DNA from: Anaeramoeba flamelloides | Lineage: Eukaryota; Metamonada; Anaeramoebidae | Direction: 5' to 3' | Length of the DNA: 64,000 bases | Assembly (NCBI GenBank): GCA_027625915.1 | Contig: JANTQA010000057.1 | Span: forward strand, 3,720,001-3,784,000 | Part shown: positions 23,594 through 34,966 of the stretch, in pieces | Layout: each line of letters starts with the position of its first letter | Numbering within the stretch: position 1 is the first letter of the stretch | Made by a program: the position numbers and the translations under genes | Notes under the pieces: generated by a model | Database searches by the model: none | Told to the model about the DNA's origin: nothing | Seen by the model: the letters and a program-made list of their open reading frames with translations, nothing else

Positions 23594-25078
23594 TTATTTA
23601 TTTTTAGGAAACCCAACAGAGTATATATTAAATCCAATTTCTTGCGCACTTTTGCGATTGATAATATTTCTGCCATCAAAAATATAGGAAGGGTGTATCA
23701 TTTTTTGATAGCATTGAGATAAATCGATTTGAGCAAATTCGTCCCATTCTGTCAAAACCACTAAAGCGTGAGAATCAATCACAGCGCTTGAAACGGAATC
23801 ACAAATGATTAATTGGTTTTCGTTATATCCTTTTAAAGAGAATTTAATATGCTTTGGCTTTGCCTTTGGATCGTAAATCGATAGAATTGCACCTTCGCCA
23901 AGAAGATAATTACAAACATCGATGGCAGCTGATCCTCTCACGTCGTCAGTGTTTTTTTTAAAAGTGAACCCTAAAATGGTAATTTTTTTATTATCCAAAT
24001 TTTGAAACATTGTATCGGCAATGTTCCTTGCAAAGCGGAGCTTTTGATGACTGTTGAGCTCTAATACACCTTTCCAATACTTTGCCACAACATATAGATG
24101 AAAGTGTTCACATAAATAAATTAAATTTAAGATGTCCTTTTCAAAGCATGATCCCCCAAATCCTACACTTGCGTTTAAAAACCTGCTACCAATTCGCGGA
24201 TCGGAGCCCATGTTTTTTGAAACCTGGGTAACCTCCGCTCCAATTTCCTCACAGATCTGCGAAATGGAGTTGATTGAGGAAACCCTTTGTGCAAGCATCG
24301 CGTTTGAAGTAAGCTTTGATAATTCCGTCGACCATGTGTTTGAAAAGAAGATTTTTTCTTCGGGGAACCATCCTTTATATAATTGCTTCAGCTGCTGTTG
24401 GGCGTATTTCCCAAACTCTGTATTTGGCCCGCCAATAAGTACTCGGTCTGGGTGTTGTAAATTTTTAATGGCTGTTCCCTCAGCTAAAAATTCAGGGTTT
24501 GATAAAACTACAATTTGTTTTTGTTTTTTTTTGTTTTTCTTTTTTGTTTCTTTTTCGTTTTCTTTTTCTGTTTCTTTTTCTTTTTCATTTTCATTTTCTT
24601 TTTCTTTTTCATTTTCTTTTTCTGTTTCTTTTTTGTTGTATTCTTGAAGAAAGGTTGTGATTTTTTGTGCAGTGCCTACAGGCACTGTGGACTTTTCAAT
24701 GACAATCACCTTTTCATTTTTTGCATATTTTGCGATCATACGACAACAGCTTTCAATATAGGACAAATTTGTTCCAATCCCCTTCATTTCACCTCTTTGT
24801 TTTGTTGGTGTGCCAACAGAAAGAAAAATGAGGGTGGCATCTTTTAAAGTATTCTCAAAGTCTGTTGTGAAAAATAAATTTTTATTTAGACATGTCTTTA
24901 ATAACTTATTTAAGCCTGGTTCATAATAATTAGGCTTGAAATTGTTCCACCCCTTAATTCGTTCCTCATCAATGTCAACAACATAAAAATCATGGTTTTT
25001 ACATTTTGACGCAAAGACAACTTGCGTGCACCCACCAACTATTCCTGCCCCTAAACAAACAACTTTATGAGTTGCCAT
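23594..25078 (-). CDS. UGDH: UDP-glucose 6-dehydrogenase
   Basis: Single-exon 494-aa protein, ATG at 25078. It oxidises UDP-glucose twice with NAD+ to UDP-glucuronate in the cytosol, feeding glycan synthesis. The Rossmann nucleotide site is KVVCLGAGIVGG (5-16) with VVDIDEERI (33-41). Other landmarks are YEPGLNKLL (52-60), EKSTVPVGTA (128-137), LSNPEFLAEGTAIK (192-205), SELSKLT-like TELSKLTSNAMLAQR and the catalytic loop VGFGGSCFEKD, with the nucleophile Cys311 (Cys276 in human). The C-terminal UDP-binding domain has KITILGFTFKKNTDDVRGSAA and FDGRNI. About 38 residues of Lys/Glu/Asn low complexity (148-187) are inserted between the STVP helix and the LSNPEF strand, where relatives have a short linker. 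The C-terminus ends soon after the fold, without the tail of the animal enzyme. Catalytic residues are intact, so it should be active. Confidence 0.97.
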   Translation of the reverse strand: MATHKVVCLGAGIVGGCTQVVFASKCKNHDFYVVDIDEERIKGWNNFKPNYYEPGLNKLLKTCLNKNLFFTTDFENTLKDATLIFLSVGTPTKQRGEMKGIGTNLSYIESCCRMIAKYAKNEKVIVIEKSTVPVGTAQKITTFLQEYNKKETEKENEKEKENENEKEKETEKENEKETKKKNKKKQKQIVVLSNPEFLAEGTAIKNLQHPDRVLIGGPNTEFGKYAQQQLKQLYKGWFPEEKIFFSNTWSTELSKLTSNAMLAQRVSSINSISQICEEIGAEVTQVSKNMGSDPRIGSRFLNASVGFGGSCFEKDILNLIYLCEHFHLYVVAKYWKGVLELNSHQKLRFARNIADTMFQNLDNKKITILGFTFKKNTDDVRGSAAIDVCNYLLGEGAILSIYDPKAKPKHIKFSLKGYNENQLIICDSVSSAVIDSHALVVLTEWDEFAQIDLSQCYQKMIHPSYIFDGRNIINRKSAQEIGFNIYSVGFPKNK

Positions 25079-26150
25079 ACAGCAGAAAGAAAAAAAAATG
25101 AATTAGATTGTTGATATTTGAAGTTTAAATTGTGACCATTTTCCAATTTTAGAATTGGTTGCCTTTCATTTTAGATATCTTAACTCACCAAATATATAGT
25201 ACTATTATTTTCCCATTAAAAAATGAAAATTTTTTCATTCACATCTCAAAATATTTTTCTAGTTTATCAGCTAAAGAAAATCCAAAGATCTTTACAATTT
25301 TGTTTCGAAACGATATTTTTTGACAATAAATTAAACTACCTTATACTTTAAGACAAAATTTTTATTACTATTTGTTGCGAAATAAATGGAATAAAATTTT
25401 TTTTCAGGTTTCCAAAATTTGATTTTGAAAATAATGGAACTTTCAATTTTTTATTTCTGAAAAGAAGCTTCAATTTTTAATTTCCCTTTTAAAATATGTT
25501 ACTAAGAAGGTTTTTTATTATTCTTGGGATGTATTTTTTTTTTTTAAGGAAAGCTGACTGAAAATTTTGATCTTTTTATTTTGCTATTAACAGTATGCTA
25601 ATTTCTTTCTAAGCAGATATAATTAATATCCATTTTGGAAATTGAAAGAAAAATTTTCATTTATTAATTGGAAAATAACAGATTAAAAAAAGGAACCAAG
25701 ACACTAAATGGAGACAAATTAACATCCAACCTATTTCTTTGGAAATTTGGTTAAACATTATTGTGATATGAGGTCGACTTTGAAGCTCATATTTTCACAA
25801 AAATAATCTTTAACCCAAGTTTCAACAAATTATTGTATCTAAAACAAAAAAAAATAGCCAAAAGCTAAAAATAAATTTGGATCTGGAAAATATAGCCTTA
25901 TAATTTCAAAATGAAAATTTCATTTTTATATTTGAAAAATTTTAAGGAATATTTCAGATCAATATAAAATAAAAAGAAAAAAATAAAATTATATTCTTGT
26001 AGGGTCACAAAATATTCACGAAATGTTGGTTTAAATTTAATAAATAATCATTTTACCTTGAAACAAAAAATATTTTATTATTTACAATATAACTTTTCTT
26101 TATTTGGTAAATTTCATTTGTTCAATTTTTTTTTTAATAGAACCATTTTC
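25079..26150. other. Region between divergent UGDH and the small candidate gene
   Basis: No further gene seen. It should contain the promoters of both. A TATATATAGTAC-like patch lies about 120 bases upstream of the UGDH start (near 25192). A possible 3' splice site (T-rich, then AATAG) at 26128-26140 may mean that the small gene has an earlier exon here; I could not find one. Confidence 0.4.
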
Positions 26151-26411
26151 ATGGAGTTGAAGAAGAATTATGAGTTTTTTTTCTTGACCTCTTTGATTAA
26201 AATTCACAACAACAATAAAAAGTGAGATCTGTGAGTTGTTATGTTTAATTAGTTCAATTTGATAAAAGCATTCTTAAATATTCATTTTTATAGATTAAAA
26301 GTTGAATTTTCAAACCGATCTGAAACAATTGATGAAGTTGAAGATTTTTTCGTTGTAATTAAAGAAATTAAAAAATTTTCAAAACAATATAAGGAAAAAT
26401 TTGTTTTGTGA
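26151..26411 (+). CDS. Possible small two-exon gene, 62 aa, function unknown
   Basis: ATG at 26151; exon 1 26151-26221, intron 26222-26293 (72 nt, GTGAGA...TTATAG), exon 2 26294-26411 with TGA. The two halves join in frame (K23, then AA+A = K24) to give MELKKNYEFFFLTSLIK... and then VEFSNRSETIDEVEDFF and IKEIKKFSKQYKEKF. The amphipathic helix, strand, helix pattern and the good splice sites argue for a real gene, because the surrounding sequence is full of stops. The order of elements is faintly like a small alpha/beta RNA-binding protein (SRP9/14 type), but no diagnostic residues support that. The T-rich AATAG just upstream of the ATG could be a 3' splice site, in which case the start lies further left. 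Head-to-head with UGDH, about 1.1 kb apart. Confidence 0.42.
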
Positions 26412-26468
26412 AATTTCCTTTTTATAAAGATTAAGGGGGCATTTTTTACAATATGATTTAATTTTTTT

Positions 26469-26512
<44 letters not shown>

Positions 26513-28825
26513 AAATTCAAAAATTTCCATGGATTTAAGACGGTCCAAACATTCGCAATAATATAATTTCATTCAAATTGGAAATAATTTTGATTTTTAA
26601 CAAATATGAAAATCATTTTTTCATTTTTTAGTTTTTTTGTTTTCATTTTCTTTTTTTGAATTAAGTTATAAGCTAGATTTCGAAAAATATTAATCAGAAA
26701 AAAATAGTTGATAGTATCTAACCATTTGATTGATCAATATTACCAATAGAATTTAACCAAATTTAATAGTGTATATGTTTTTTTTTACTCTCTACTAAAA
26801 TATTAACACACCTCATAAAATTTGTATTGATAATTATTAAGTTTTTGTTTTATGAGTATTCTAATTTATAAAAAATTGTTAAAATTTCGATTTTTGAATG
26901 ATTATAATTAGACATTGTTTCTAGAATTGATTAAATAAGATTTTTTTTTTCAAAAATCGTGTGTTGATCTGTTAAAAATTTTTGTATTGGGATTTATAAT
27001 GGTACAATAATATGTATTTTCGTTTTAATAAAACAAAAGAGAAAGATAAAAGAATAAGATAAAAAAAAAAAAAAACCATTTTAATTGTAGCATATATATA
27101 ATAAATTAAGATATAGGAAATAGGAAAATTAATTTTGGATTCATATTTTGTCTGATACGTATTGATATATAAACTATAATTATAAAAGAAAACCCCTCTA
27201 AAAAAATTGAAACAAAATTCTTGGTTTAAAAATTTTAAAAAATATTAGAGTGCTATCTTTGATAAATCTTTCAAAACAAATTTTTTTTTTTTTTTTAAAT
27301 TTAGGTTTAATAATTATCATTTTCTGAAGCAATATAGTGTTTAATATTTTATTTTGTGATTGCTTATTTAAAAAAACATTTTATTTTTAATAATAAATTA
27401 TTTAAATGTGGATATTGCTAGTTTCAAAAGAGAAAAGTGAACAATCTCATTGAGATTGAAAATCAAAAAATTCAGAAAAATTATTAACAAATATCTCCAC
27501 AATTAACAGTTTCATTAAAAGTTAAAAGTTTTTTTTTTTATAATTCTTTTGTATCCTTGAAAAATTTTACGCAATCGAAATGAAGTAAATATAAATATAA
27601 ATATTAATTGTTTTTTTTAAAAGAATTTCAAGAGAATTATTTTGTAAAAAGATATCTGAAAACTCATTTTTTAAAATAATAATAATAGTCCCCAAAAAGG
27701 TTAATGGTATAAAAAAATTGTTTTACCCAAAATTTCAGAACGAATAAAAGATAATTTAAACCTCTTATAAAATTGAACCTAAATAATTTGTAACAACTGA
27801 TCTACATAGTAACTTATGATAATGTATATATTAAATGGGGGAAATATTGATGCATATATAGATGAAATGTAAAAAATATTAAAATTAAAAAGATAAATAT
27901 TTAGATATTTAAAAATATTCTTGGGGATAGTAACATTATTTATTCATTACGTTCATATAAAGTTGGGAAAGCATCTAAATAATTTTCAATAAACTCTTTT
28001 TCTCTCAAGGGTTACTAAAAAAAAAAAAAATGAAATCTTCACTTTTTTTAAAAACCTACCAATATAAGATTAATTATAAATAATAAAAACTATAAACTTC
28101 AAAAGGGTATTGCTCATAAACGAAATACCCAAACCAACTGGAAATTTTACCAAAACAATAAAATTGTAAAAAAAAAAAATTGGGATCACTTCATTAGAAC
28201 ATTATGTTGCAAAATTCTCAATTTCTTTTGAAAATTAACAATGTTGACAATAAGTTTTTTTAATAAGAAATGTAACAATTTTACAAGAAAATACTAACCA
28301 CCCTTTTTCTGTAGGTTAATTTGGAGTTTCAAACATTTTTTTTTTTTCAAATTGACTTTTTTTTAAAAATAATAAAAAAGAAAAGAAGAAAAAAAAAACA
28401 AATTAAAAAGAAACAACAAAAAAAACAAATTTGACTAATTTAGTAAAAATAATCTTGATCAAATAATTAAAAATTTATTTTGAGAACAATATCGGATAAA
28501 ACTCATATAGAATTTGTTCTATTTCTTTAATAAACCTGGGCACGTTTGTCAAAAAAGAGTATATAACCCTAAAACAACCAGAACTAACTGTGATTTAAAC
28601 CAGTAAAGATATCTTAATAATTAATTTATGGATTATTGAAATTTTGAAGTTTTACTAATGGAACAATTAGATATTCATATTTTCTAAATGAAAATGGATG
28701 TAAAATTTATCATTTTTTAAAATGCCAAAAAATCTTAAAAAAATAAAAAGAAGAAAAATATAAAAAATATATTCAAAAATTAAATTAAATTATTATTATT
28801 ATTTTTAATAATAAGTTTATCTTTC
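26412..28825. other. Intergenic, no gene seen
   Basis: Extremely A+T-rich. It holds an (AT)n microsatellite (26473-26507) and many homopolymer runs; no element ends were found. Confidence 0.5.
26473..26507. repeat. (AT)n microsatellite
   Basis: Uninterrupted AT dinucleotide repeat of about 17 units. Confidence 0.95.
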
Positions 28826-29875
28826 CATTAATCCCCAATCTTCAGATAATCTTATCTTGACACCTTCAATTAAATTATGTAGAGCTTTCAGTTCAAGATT
28901 ATTACATTCTTGTTTGCAAAAATCTCAAACTCTCTTTTATTTTTTTTAAATTCATACTAAAGATTTTTGATGTGATTTAAATTTGGCGATTTAGATGACC
29001 AATCAAGAATTTGGAAACAGATTTCTCTAAAAAAATTATGTGTGAATTTTGAAAGTGTTTAAGGTACCATTATCCCGTTGGAAAAAACAGAAATCAAATA
29101 TTATTTTCTTGATTAAATTGGATAAAATTTTGATTCGTAATAATTTGTTGATATTCTTCACTCCTCAGAAAGCCTTGCTTGATATTAATTGATTTTTATA
29201 ATTATAACTTACCGTTCTACAAAATATACACTTTATCCCATTATAGCTCACATAAAATGTACGATATTTGGAATGATTTTTTTTTTTTGGCCTTTTGGTA
29301 TCCACATATGTACCGTCTTTTCTTTTACTTATTAAGATTAATCAAGATGACCTCAGCTGAGAAAGTTACTTTTCTCCACTCTTTCATTGTACAATGATGA
29401 TGCAATCTTTTAAAGTGTTTTCTAAATCTATATTGTGCTTTCTTTTAATTTTTTTTTAATATTGCTGAGTCTATCCAAAATAAACAACTTTGATCTAAAT
29501 TTTTTTCTTCAATATGAAGCACTTACACACATTTGCTTTCAGATTTTATAATTTTAAACAAAAGGATCTTTAGCGGCTAAAGAGATTATTCTACGTCTTT
29601 TTAGTAAACTTATTGTTTTATTTTTTCATGGGGGTATGTGATTAACAATAATGTTAGCGTCTTTCCACTGTGTTAGTACTTTTCCATCGTGTTAGTACTT
29701 TTGAGATGGTTTGTTGTGCATGAGGTGGCTGGGCTGCTATATCTTGCTTTACAAGGTCTCTGCTATTTAACTTTATCATTTTAATTTTTTCGGGGTATGT
29801 CAAATGATAATAATTTCGATTCATTGGTCTTGCAATACATTGTATTTGCATAATAAATGTGGAAAAAAATTTCAC
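28826..29875 (-). pseudogene. Decayed Tc1/mariner-type transposase
   Basis: Read on the minus strand, the fragments follow a Tc1-type transposase in order. A helix-turn-helix region comes first (LTYPEKIKMIKL...DIAAQPPHAQQTISKVLTRW...STNTVERR, 29875-29654). Next is EWRKVTFSAEVILIN (about 29380), matching W.kV.FSDEs.f, then RYICGYQKAKKKIIPNIVHF, then FFQRDNG (about 29090; QDNAP in the family), and finally ILDWSSKSPNLNHIKNL (about 29005; DWPAQSPDLNPIEN). Many stops and frame changes interrupt it. The first catalytic Asp (FSDE) reads Ala and the last acidic residue reads Lys, so it is dead. I found no terminal repeats. This is the only coding trace of a transposase in the window and shows that the superfamily behind the TA-flanked MITEs has lived in this genome. 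Confidence 0.85.
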
Positions 29876-29985
29876 TTCGTTTTCATTTTCCTTTTTCCTT
29901 TTTCAATAGAGCATAAATTAAAACCTATTTCTTTGAAAACTCTATTTGTAAAAAAAAATAAGGAAAGGAAAATGAAGTGAAAATT
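29861..29985. mobile_element. ~115-bp palindromic MITE (family D, copy 2)
   Basis: Ends GGAAAAAAATTTCACTTCG and GAAAATGAAGTGAAAATTCC. It abuts the 5' end of the dead transposase and is followed by a run of C (about 29985-29995). Confidence 0.6.
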
Positions 29986-30093
29986 CCCCCCCCCCATTTG
30001 TTCTTCAAATACAATGCCAAATAAAAAAAAATTGAAAATGTTAACATATTCAAAGTAAAGTGTCGTATTTTTGGATGGCCAATTTTCAAAAGT

Positions 30094-31050
30094 TTAATTG
30101 ATATTTGTGTTTTCAAAATTTTGTTCAAGTTTTTTTTTCAGTAACTCCAATTCTGTTTGGAAATTTGAATTTTTATAATGTTTTGGTTTAATATTCGAAG
30201 AAGAGTTCCCACTTTCGTTTTCTAATAATTGGTTGAGGTCTTCTAGAATTGAAACTTTTTCAATTTCGATAGTGTTTATTAATTTTTCTTCATTTTCGAC
30301 TTCGCTCTTGAGGAAATTGTGTTGCCCGATTTGTCTTTCGACTTCGTCATGGATTTGTTTTTGTTGGGCTTTCTTTTGTTTTAGCTTTTTTCGTAAATTT
30401 TGAACCCGAGTCAAGAATTGTTGTTCTTTTTGTAACTTTTCTTCCTCAGTAAAGTTATTACTTTGATTAAAGCTAAATTTATTTGAATTTTCCGTTTCTT
30501 GAAACTGTAATTGGGGGTTTAAGCGATCCAGAGACTGGAACGATTGCACCTCTGATGATGTTGGTTGCTCGTTAATGTGATCGTTTGTTTCTTCCGCAAA
30601 CGAAATTGACATTGATTTTGATTTTAAAAAGGAATCAATTTCTTGCTCTTCGCTGAAAGATCCAAGTATTTCTTTATCCTTTGGTTGTGCTAACTTGTTT
30701 GTGCTTGAGACAGATGTTGGGTAATAAGAATTATGATTTGTTGACGATCCTTTATTGTGATTCAGTATGCCCCGAGAGGAAAAAAAATGGAATTGTTCGT
30801 ACAAACGTTTTCTTAAGAGCTGACTCATTTTTTGGATGCTTACTAATTCCTGTTTCATTTCGTTTTTGAAAGTTGAGTGCTTTTCTTGAAGAAACAAGAG
30901 TTCTTTTGTTTTTAATTCCAGTTCCTTTTTTAAAGAACCTATTTTTTGTTCTTCTTTTGTTTTGTGTTCTTGTAATTTTAAACGTAATTTCTTATTTTCT
31001 TGCTGAAGTAATTCAATTGCTTTTTCTTGAGAGGTTGGTTTCTTATTCAT
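30094..31050 (-). CDS. Coiled-coil protein, function unknown
   Basis: Single-exon 318-aa protein with ATG at 31050. There is no recognised family or catalytic motif. Heptad-rich coiled coils are predicted by eye at about 7-85 (EKAIELLQQENKKLRLKL and on) and 202-275 (EEEKLQKEQQFLTRVQNLRK, then IEIEKVSILEDLNQLLE), plus a short one at the C-terminus (LELLKKKLEQNF). The middle, 95-200, is Ser/Asn/Gln-rich and probably unstructured, with possible phosphorylation sites (SFSEEQE, SMSISFAEE). No signal peptide or membrane segment. Cytoskeletal, centrosomal and vesicle-tether proteins often look like this, but nothing here decides between them. The plus-strand frames overlapping it are shadows. Confidence 0.8.
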   Translation of the reverse strand: MNKKPTSQEKAIELLQQENKKLRLKLQEHKTKEEQKIGSLKKELELKTKELLFLQEKHSTFKNEMKQELVSIQKMSQLLRKRLYEQFHFFSSRGILNHNKGSSTNHNSYYPTSVSSTNKLAQPKDKEILGSFSEEQEIDSFLKSKSMSISFAEETNDHINEQPTSSEVQSFQSLDRLNPQLQFQETENSNKFSFNQSNNFTEEEKLQKEQQFLTRVQNLRKKLKQKKAQQKQIHDEVERQIGQHNFLKSEVENEEKLINTIEIEKVSILEDLNQLLENESGNSSSNIKPKHYKNSNFQTELELLKKKLEQNFENTNIN

Positions 31051-33457
31051 TTGAAAGAAGAATTAAGGGCTTTGAAAAATTGTAAAGAAATATCAAATTC
31101 AATAATACTAGAAAAAATGAATTTATTTTTAGAATCCTTTGAGATAAGTGAACAAGAGGAAAAGTGTTGGTATTTTGTATTGGTTTTTAATGTCATTTGT
31201 CTTGACCAAACATTAAGTTACAATACAAAAAACTAATTTATAAAAAATATAACTATTATGGAAATAAAGTGTAACCCAGTTTTTCATTTGGAAAATAAAA
31301 AAAAATCACAGAAGCCTAAAAACAAAAGATAAAATCAATTAATAAGGAAGAAACCAATTAACTTCAAAGAATAATCCATTATATTATTTAAAATCAAATC
31401 AACAAATACAATTTAAATCTACTTGATTTATAGAAATTGTTTGTTCAGTTTTGGAGATCTCAAAAATAGTCAATTTTTTGAACAAAATTTTATTTAATTA
31501 ATCAAACAAAGAAAAATTCAGATACCAAAAAGGTAGTATTAAAAAACTGTTATTGTGTAGAATTCTTCATTTTGTCTTTAAGATTAATTTTTTTTTTATT
31601 AATTGTTCTTACTTTTCATTTTCTAGCTTCTAGTAATATTCTCAATGAAAAACCCAGTTGAAATTTTTTGTTGTGTTTCGCTTTTTTTCCTTAATGGTCA
31701 ACTCTATTTCAAAATCATTGACTCATTAAAAATCAAATTTTGAAAATAAATATTTTTTTAAAATTGAAGTTATCTACTATAATAAAAAAATCATTATTTT
31801 ACTATTCAGTTCTATACAATAGAAATATGAATTTTTCCTCAAATAAAAAATAAAAAAAGTAAAAAATAAAAAATAAAAAAAAATTGGGACATTTATTATG
31901 AAATTTAGATATTTTTAAAAATTTTTGTTATTGGGAAAAAAAATTATTAGTTGTTTAGAGAACCCATGTTTTAAATTTTAAATCTATTACTAAAATTTAT
32001 AAGAAAGAATAATACCAGTTAATTTTTGATATTCTAAATATTTGAAAAATTATTCCTTCACTTTTATTTTTTGAGACTTTTTTATTATTATTATTTTGAA
32101 GAGAGGTACTATATTTTTTTTTCCTCTTATATTGTTAGTTTTTTTTTTTTTTTTTTTAGAAATAAACCGAAAATTTATTTTAATTTTTAGTTTATTTCTT
32201 AAATTATAAAAAAAAAACACTGTTATCTATTCATGAGTTTTCTTTTATATTTGTAAAATTGATAGATTTCACTAATAAAAAAATACAACCCCAAGAAAGC
32301 TTAGGCGCCCTACAGTATTTAATGGTAGAACTGTTTATTTATATTGTTCTGTCTAATATTTTTTAAATATTCTTGACCCTTTCATACATAAAAATTATTA
32401 TTGAGATTTCTCTATATTGGTTAAGATTCACCTCTAATAATTTTAAGTAATTTATTGGACATTTAATACTTTCATTAATCTTTTTTTAAAAACTTTAAAT
32501 TTTCGGATATATATCCAAAAAACAAAAGTTCTAATTTCTTTTTGAGTTTAAATCTTCTTTTATAGATTGAAATTCTGACTTGGGTTAATTTTTACTTCAT
32601 TTTTATAGATTATCCTTGGGGAATGTGGGTTATTTTTTTAAAAAAAATTAACTATTTTATTTATCTAAACATTACCTGAGTCAAAATATATTAATTTTTG
32701 AAATAATAATAACTAATTCATAAAATAGCTGCTAAATAAATCTTGTTTTTAACAGTTATAATTTTACTCCATTTGCTAATTTTTGTTAGCTAAAAATTAT
32801 TATTATTTTTTTAAAGCTATCTTTTACTTTTTCAAAGTATTTTTTTGTAAATTCTTCTCTTTTTTTAGCTAATTGCCCAAATATTTTATTTCTGAAAATT
32901 ATTTTGATTTTAATATTTTATCAATATTTTGTTTCATTGCATATTCTTGAATAATTTTATTATTTTCTAATAAAAAAATTAATATATTTATTTTTTAAAC
33001 TTGTTTTATTGTTCATTATTATTTTTTAAAAAAAAAGGTTTATTCATTTTTGAAGTTCATTTTTATTTACTTTAAAATCATCACCAATTCCCACATCGTG
33101 GAACTGGCATCGAGTTAAAATTTTATATGAATTTTTTAAAAAATCTAATAAGTTTTTTTTTCTTCTCTAGATATTGATAATAATTGTATGATATAAATGA
33201 ATATTTATGATTACTAGATGTAGTATTAATTTTTATCAGATAAAATGGGTTCAAATATTTTTATAGATTATCAAAGATCTACCTTTATTATTTAGTTTTC
33301 TTTATGATTTTTTTAGAATTAAATAAAAATTTAATAAATATGTTTTTTTGCAATATTCTTGATTCTTGAATTAAACAAATATTTATTTTATGAAATTCTA
33401 AAAATCTTTCCAAAAAACGTATTTTATTTTAGTAATTTTACCCTCTTGCATTAAAAG

Positions 33458-33504
<47 letters not shown>

Positions 33505-33897
33505 ACTTTTTTGTTTGTGTTTGTTTTTTATTTTTTGCTCTTTTTATCAATTCTTTTTTGTAAGGGTTATTAAATACTAATTTAAATAGTATTAAATGTC
33601 TGGAAATTCAAAAAAAAAAATTTTTTAAATGGACATTATATTTATAGATTTTTCCGTTTAAATCCATCTTACAATTATATTTTAACCCTGAATTTTCAAG
33701 AAAATAAATATTTGTGAATAAAATAAATGATCATTTTATTCTAATCTTATTTGATTCACTAAACAACTTTATTTTTCTATTCATATTCAAAACAAGATTA
33801 AATTTGAAATTTGGTATGTGTTAATACAAACTATCAAAGATTAATAAAAGTGCATTTTTAGAAAAATAAAAATGTTTTTATCAATTTTTTCTATATA
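31051..33897. other. Intergenic with repeat fragments
   Basis: No gene seen. It contains a P-related fragment (31740-31930, reverse complement of 59560-59760), an E-type unit (about 32140-32310), a small hairpin with CCAATTCCCAC/GTGGAACTGG arms near 33090-33110 and an (AT)n microsatellite (33460-33502). Confidence 0.45.
33460..33502. repeat. (AT)n microsatellite
   Basis: Uninterrupted AT repeat of about 21 units. Confidence 0.95.
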
Positions 33898-34373
33898 CAG
33901 TGATCAAAATAATGCCTGAACAAAGACTATAATCCGTGTTTCGAAATATAGTCCGTGCTTTTTTTTCTTCTTGAACTAAGGTAACGTCCAATCTACTACC
34001 AAATAGTTTACCTAAGTTCAAATTAATTTTGAAAGTAAAGGTCTGGTTATTTTCCGTAAAATTTAAATTATTCATGCAAATAGTTGAAAATTTTTCATAA
34101 TATTCATAATTTTTTTGAATTTTTTTGTTCTTTTTGGTTAAATTTTTTTAAAAATTTATTCAATTTTTTGATTATTAATTTTACTATTTGATCCTTCCTT
34201 TTTAAAATTTCTTTTTGAATAATCGAACTTTAAGAAACCAATACCTTATTTTTTTTTGGCTTTATTATCAGTTTCTTTGATTGGCTAATGTATAGGTCTT
34301 CTATAACAAAACAACATGCTTTTTATTTTGAAACACGCATTAAATTTATTTGCAGGCTTTATTTTGACTATAG
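33898..34373. mobile_element. Tc1/mariner-type MITE (family C, copy 2)
   Basis: 476-bp element flanked by TA. Left end CAGTGATCAAAATAATGCCTG; right end CAGGCTTTATTTTGACTATAG. It shares the AGAACTTTAAGAAA and GGTCTTC-ATAACAAA blocks with the other copies. The 64-codon minus-strand frame at its left end is not conserved and is not called as a gene. Confidence 0.8.
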
Positions 34374-34580
34374 TAATTTTGAATATGTCACAATTATTCA
34401 AACTAAAAGAGGATCAGATCTTTTTTTTATATGTGATTTGAAAAAGTAAATTCTGTTAAAAATGATAACTCATTTCTCAAAAGATTGGTAAAGGGTTTGA
34501 TAATCAAGTTTAATTGTATTTTGTCAAAAAATTGTACTATTGTCTTGGAATAAAAAAGAATCGGGTTTACTAAGCATATT

Positions 34581-34963
34581 CAAAAATGATTTTTATAATT
34601 TTTCATGTTTTTTTGATAAAATAGTCATTTTTTCATTAGCAGTGATACTTTTTGGTTATGCACACAAAAAGACAAGAAACTTGAAAACATATTTGATATT
34701 TTAAATAGATCCATTCCCTTTAAAAAAGAAAAAAAGATGTCAGAAGTAGAAAAATCATATTAGAAAATCTATTATACTTTTTCCAAAATCATACAACACC
34801 AAACATCTTCAATGGTTGATAAAATGAAGTGGAATGATACTTAAAATATTCCAATATATGACCAAATTTTGCGGGTTTTGTGCACATACCTGAAAAGTAT
34901 CACTGCTAATGAAAAAATCACAATTTTATCAAAAAACATGAAAAATCATTAAAATCATTTTTG
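34581..34963. mobile_element. Foldback element K with ~84-bp inverted repeats
   Basis: Arms 34581-34664 and 34880-34963 are inverted copies with few mismatches; both contain TTTTTTCATTAGCAGTGATAC and TTTCATGTTTTTTTGAT. The 215-bp centre is non-coding. No target duplication is obvious; only one copy is in the window. Confidence 0.75.
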
Positions 34964-34966
34964 AGG

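Noticed and set aside
24132-24847. Plus-strand frames of 171 and 110 codons
   Set aside because: Antisense to UDP-glucose dehydrogenase; the Phe/Ser run mirrors its Lys/Glu insertion.
33881-34075. 64-codon minus-strand frame
   Set aside because: Inside a family C MITE and not conserved in the other copies.
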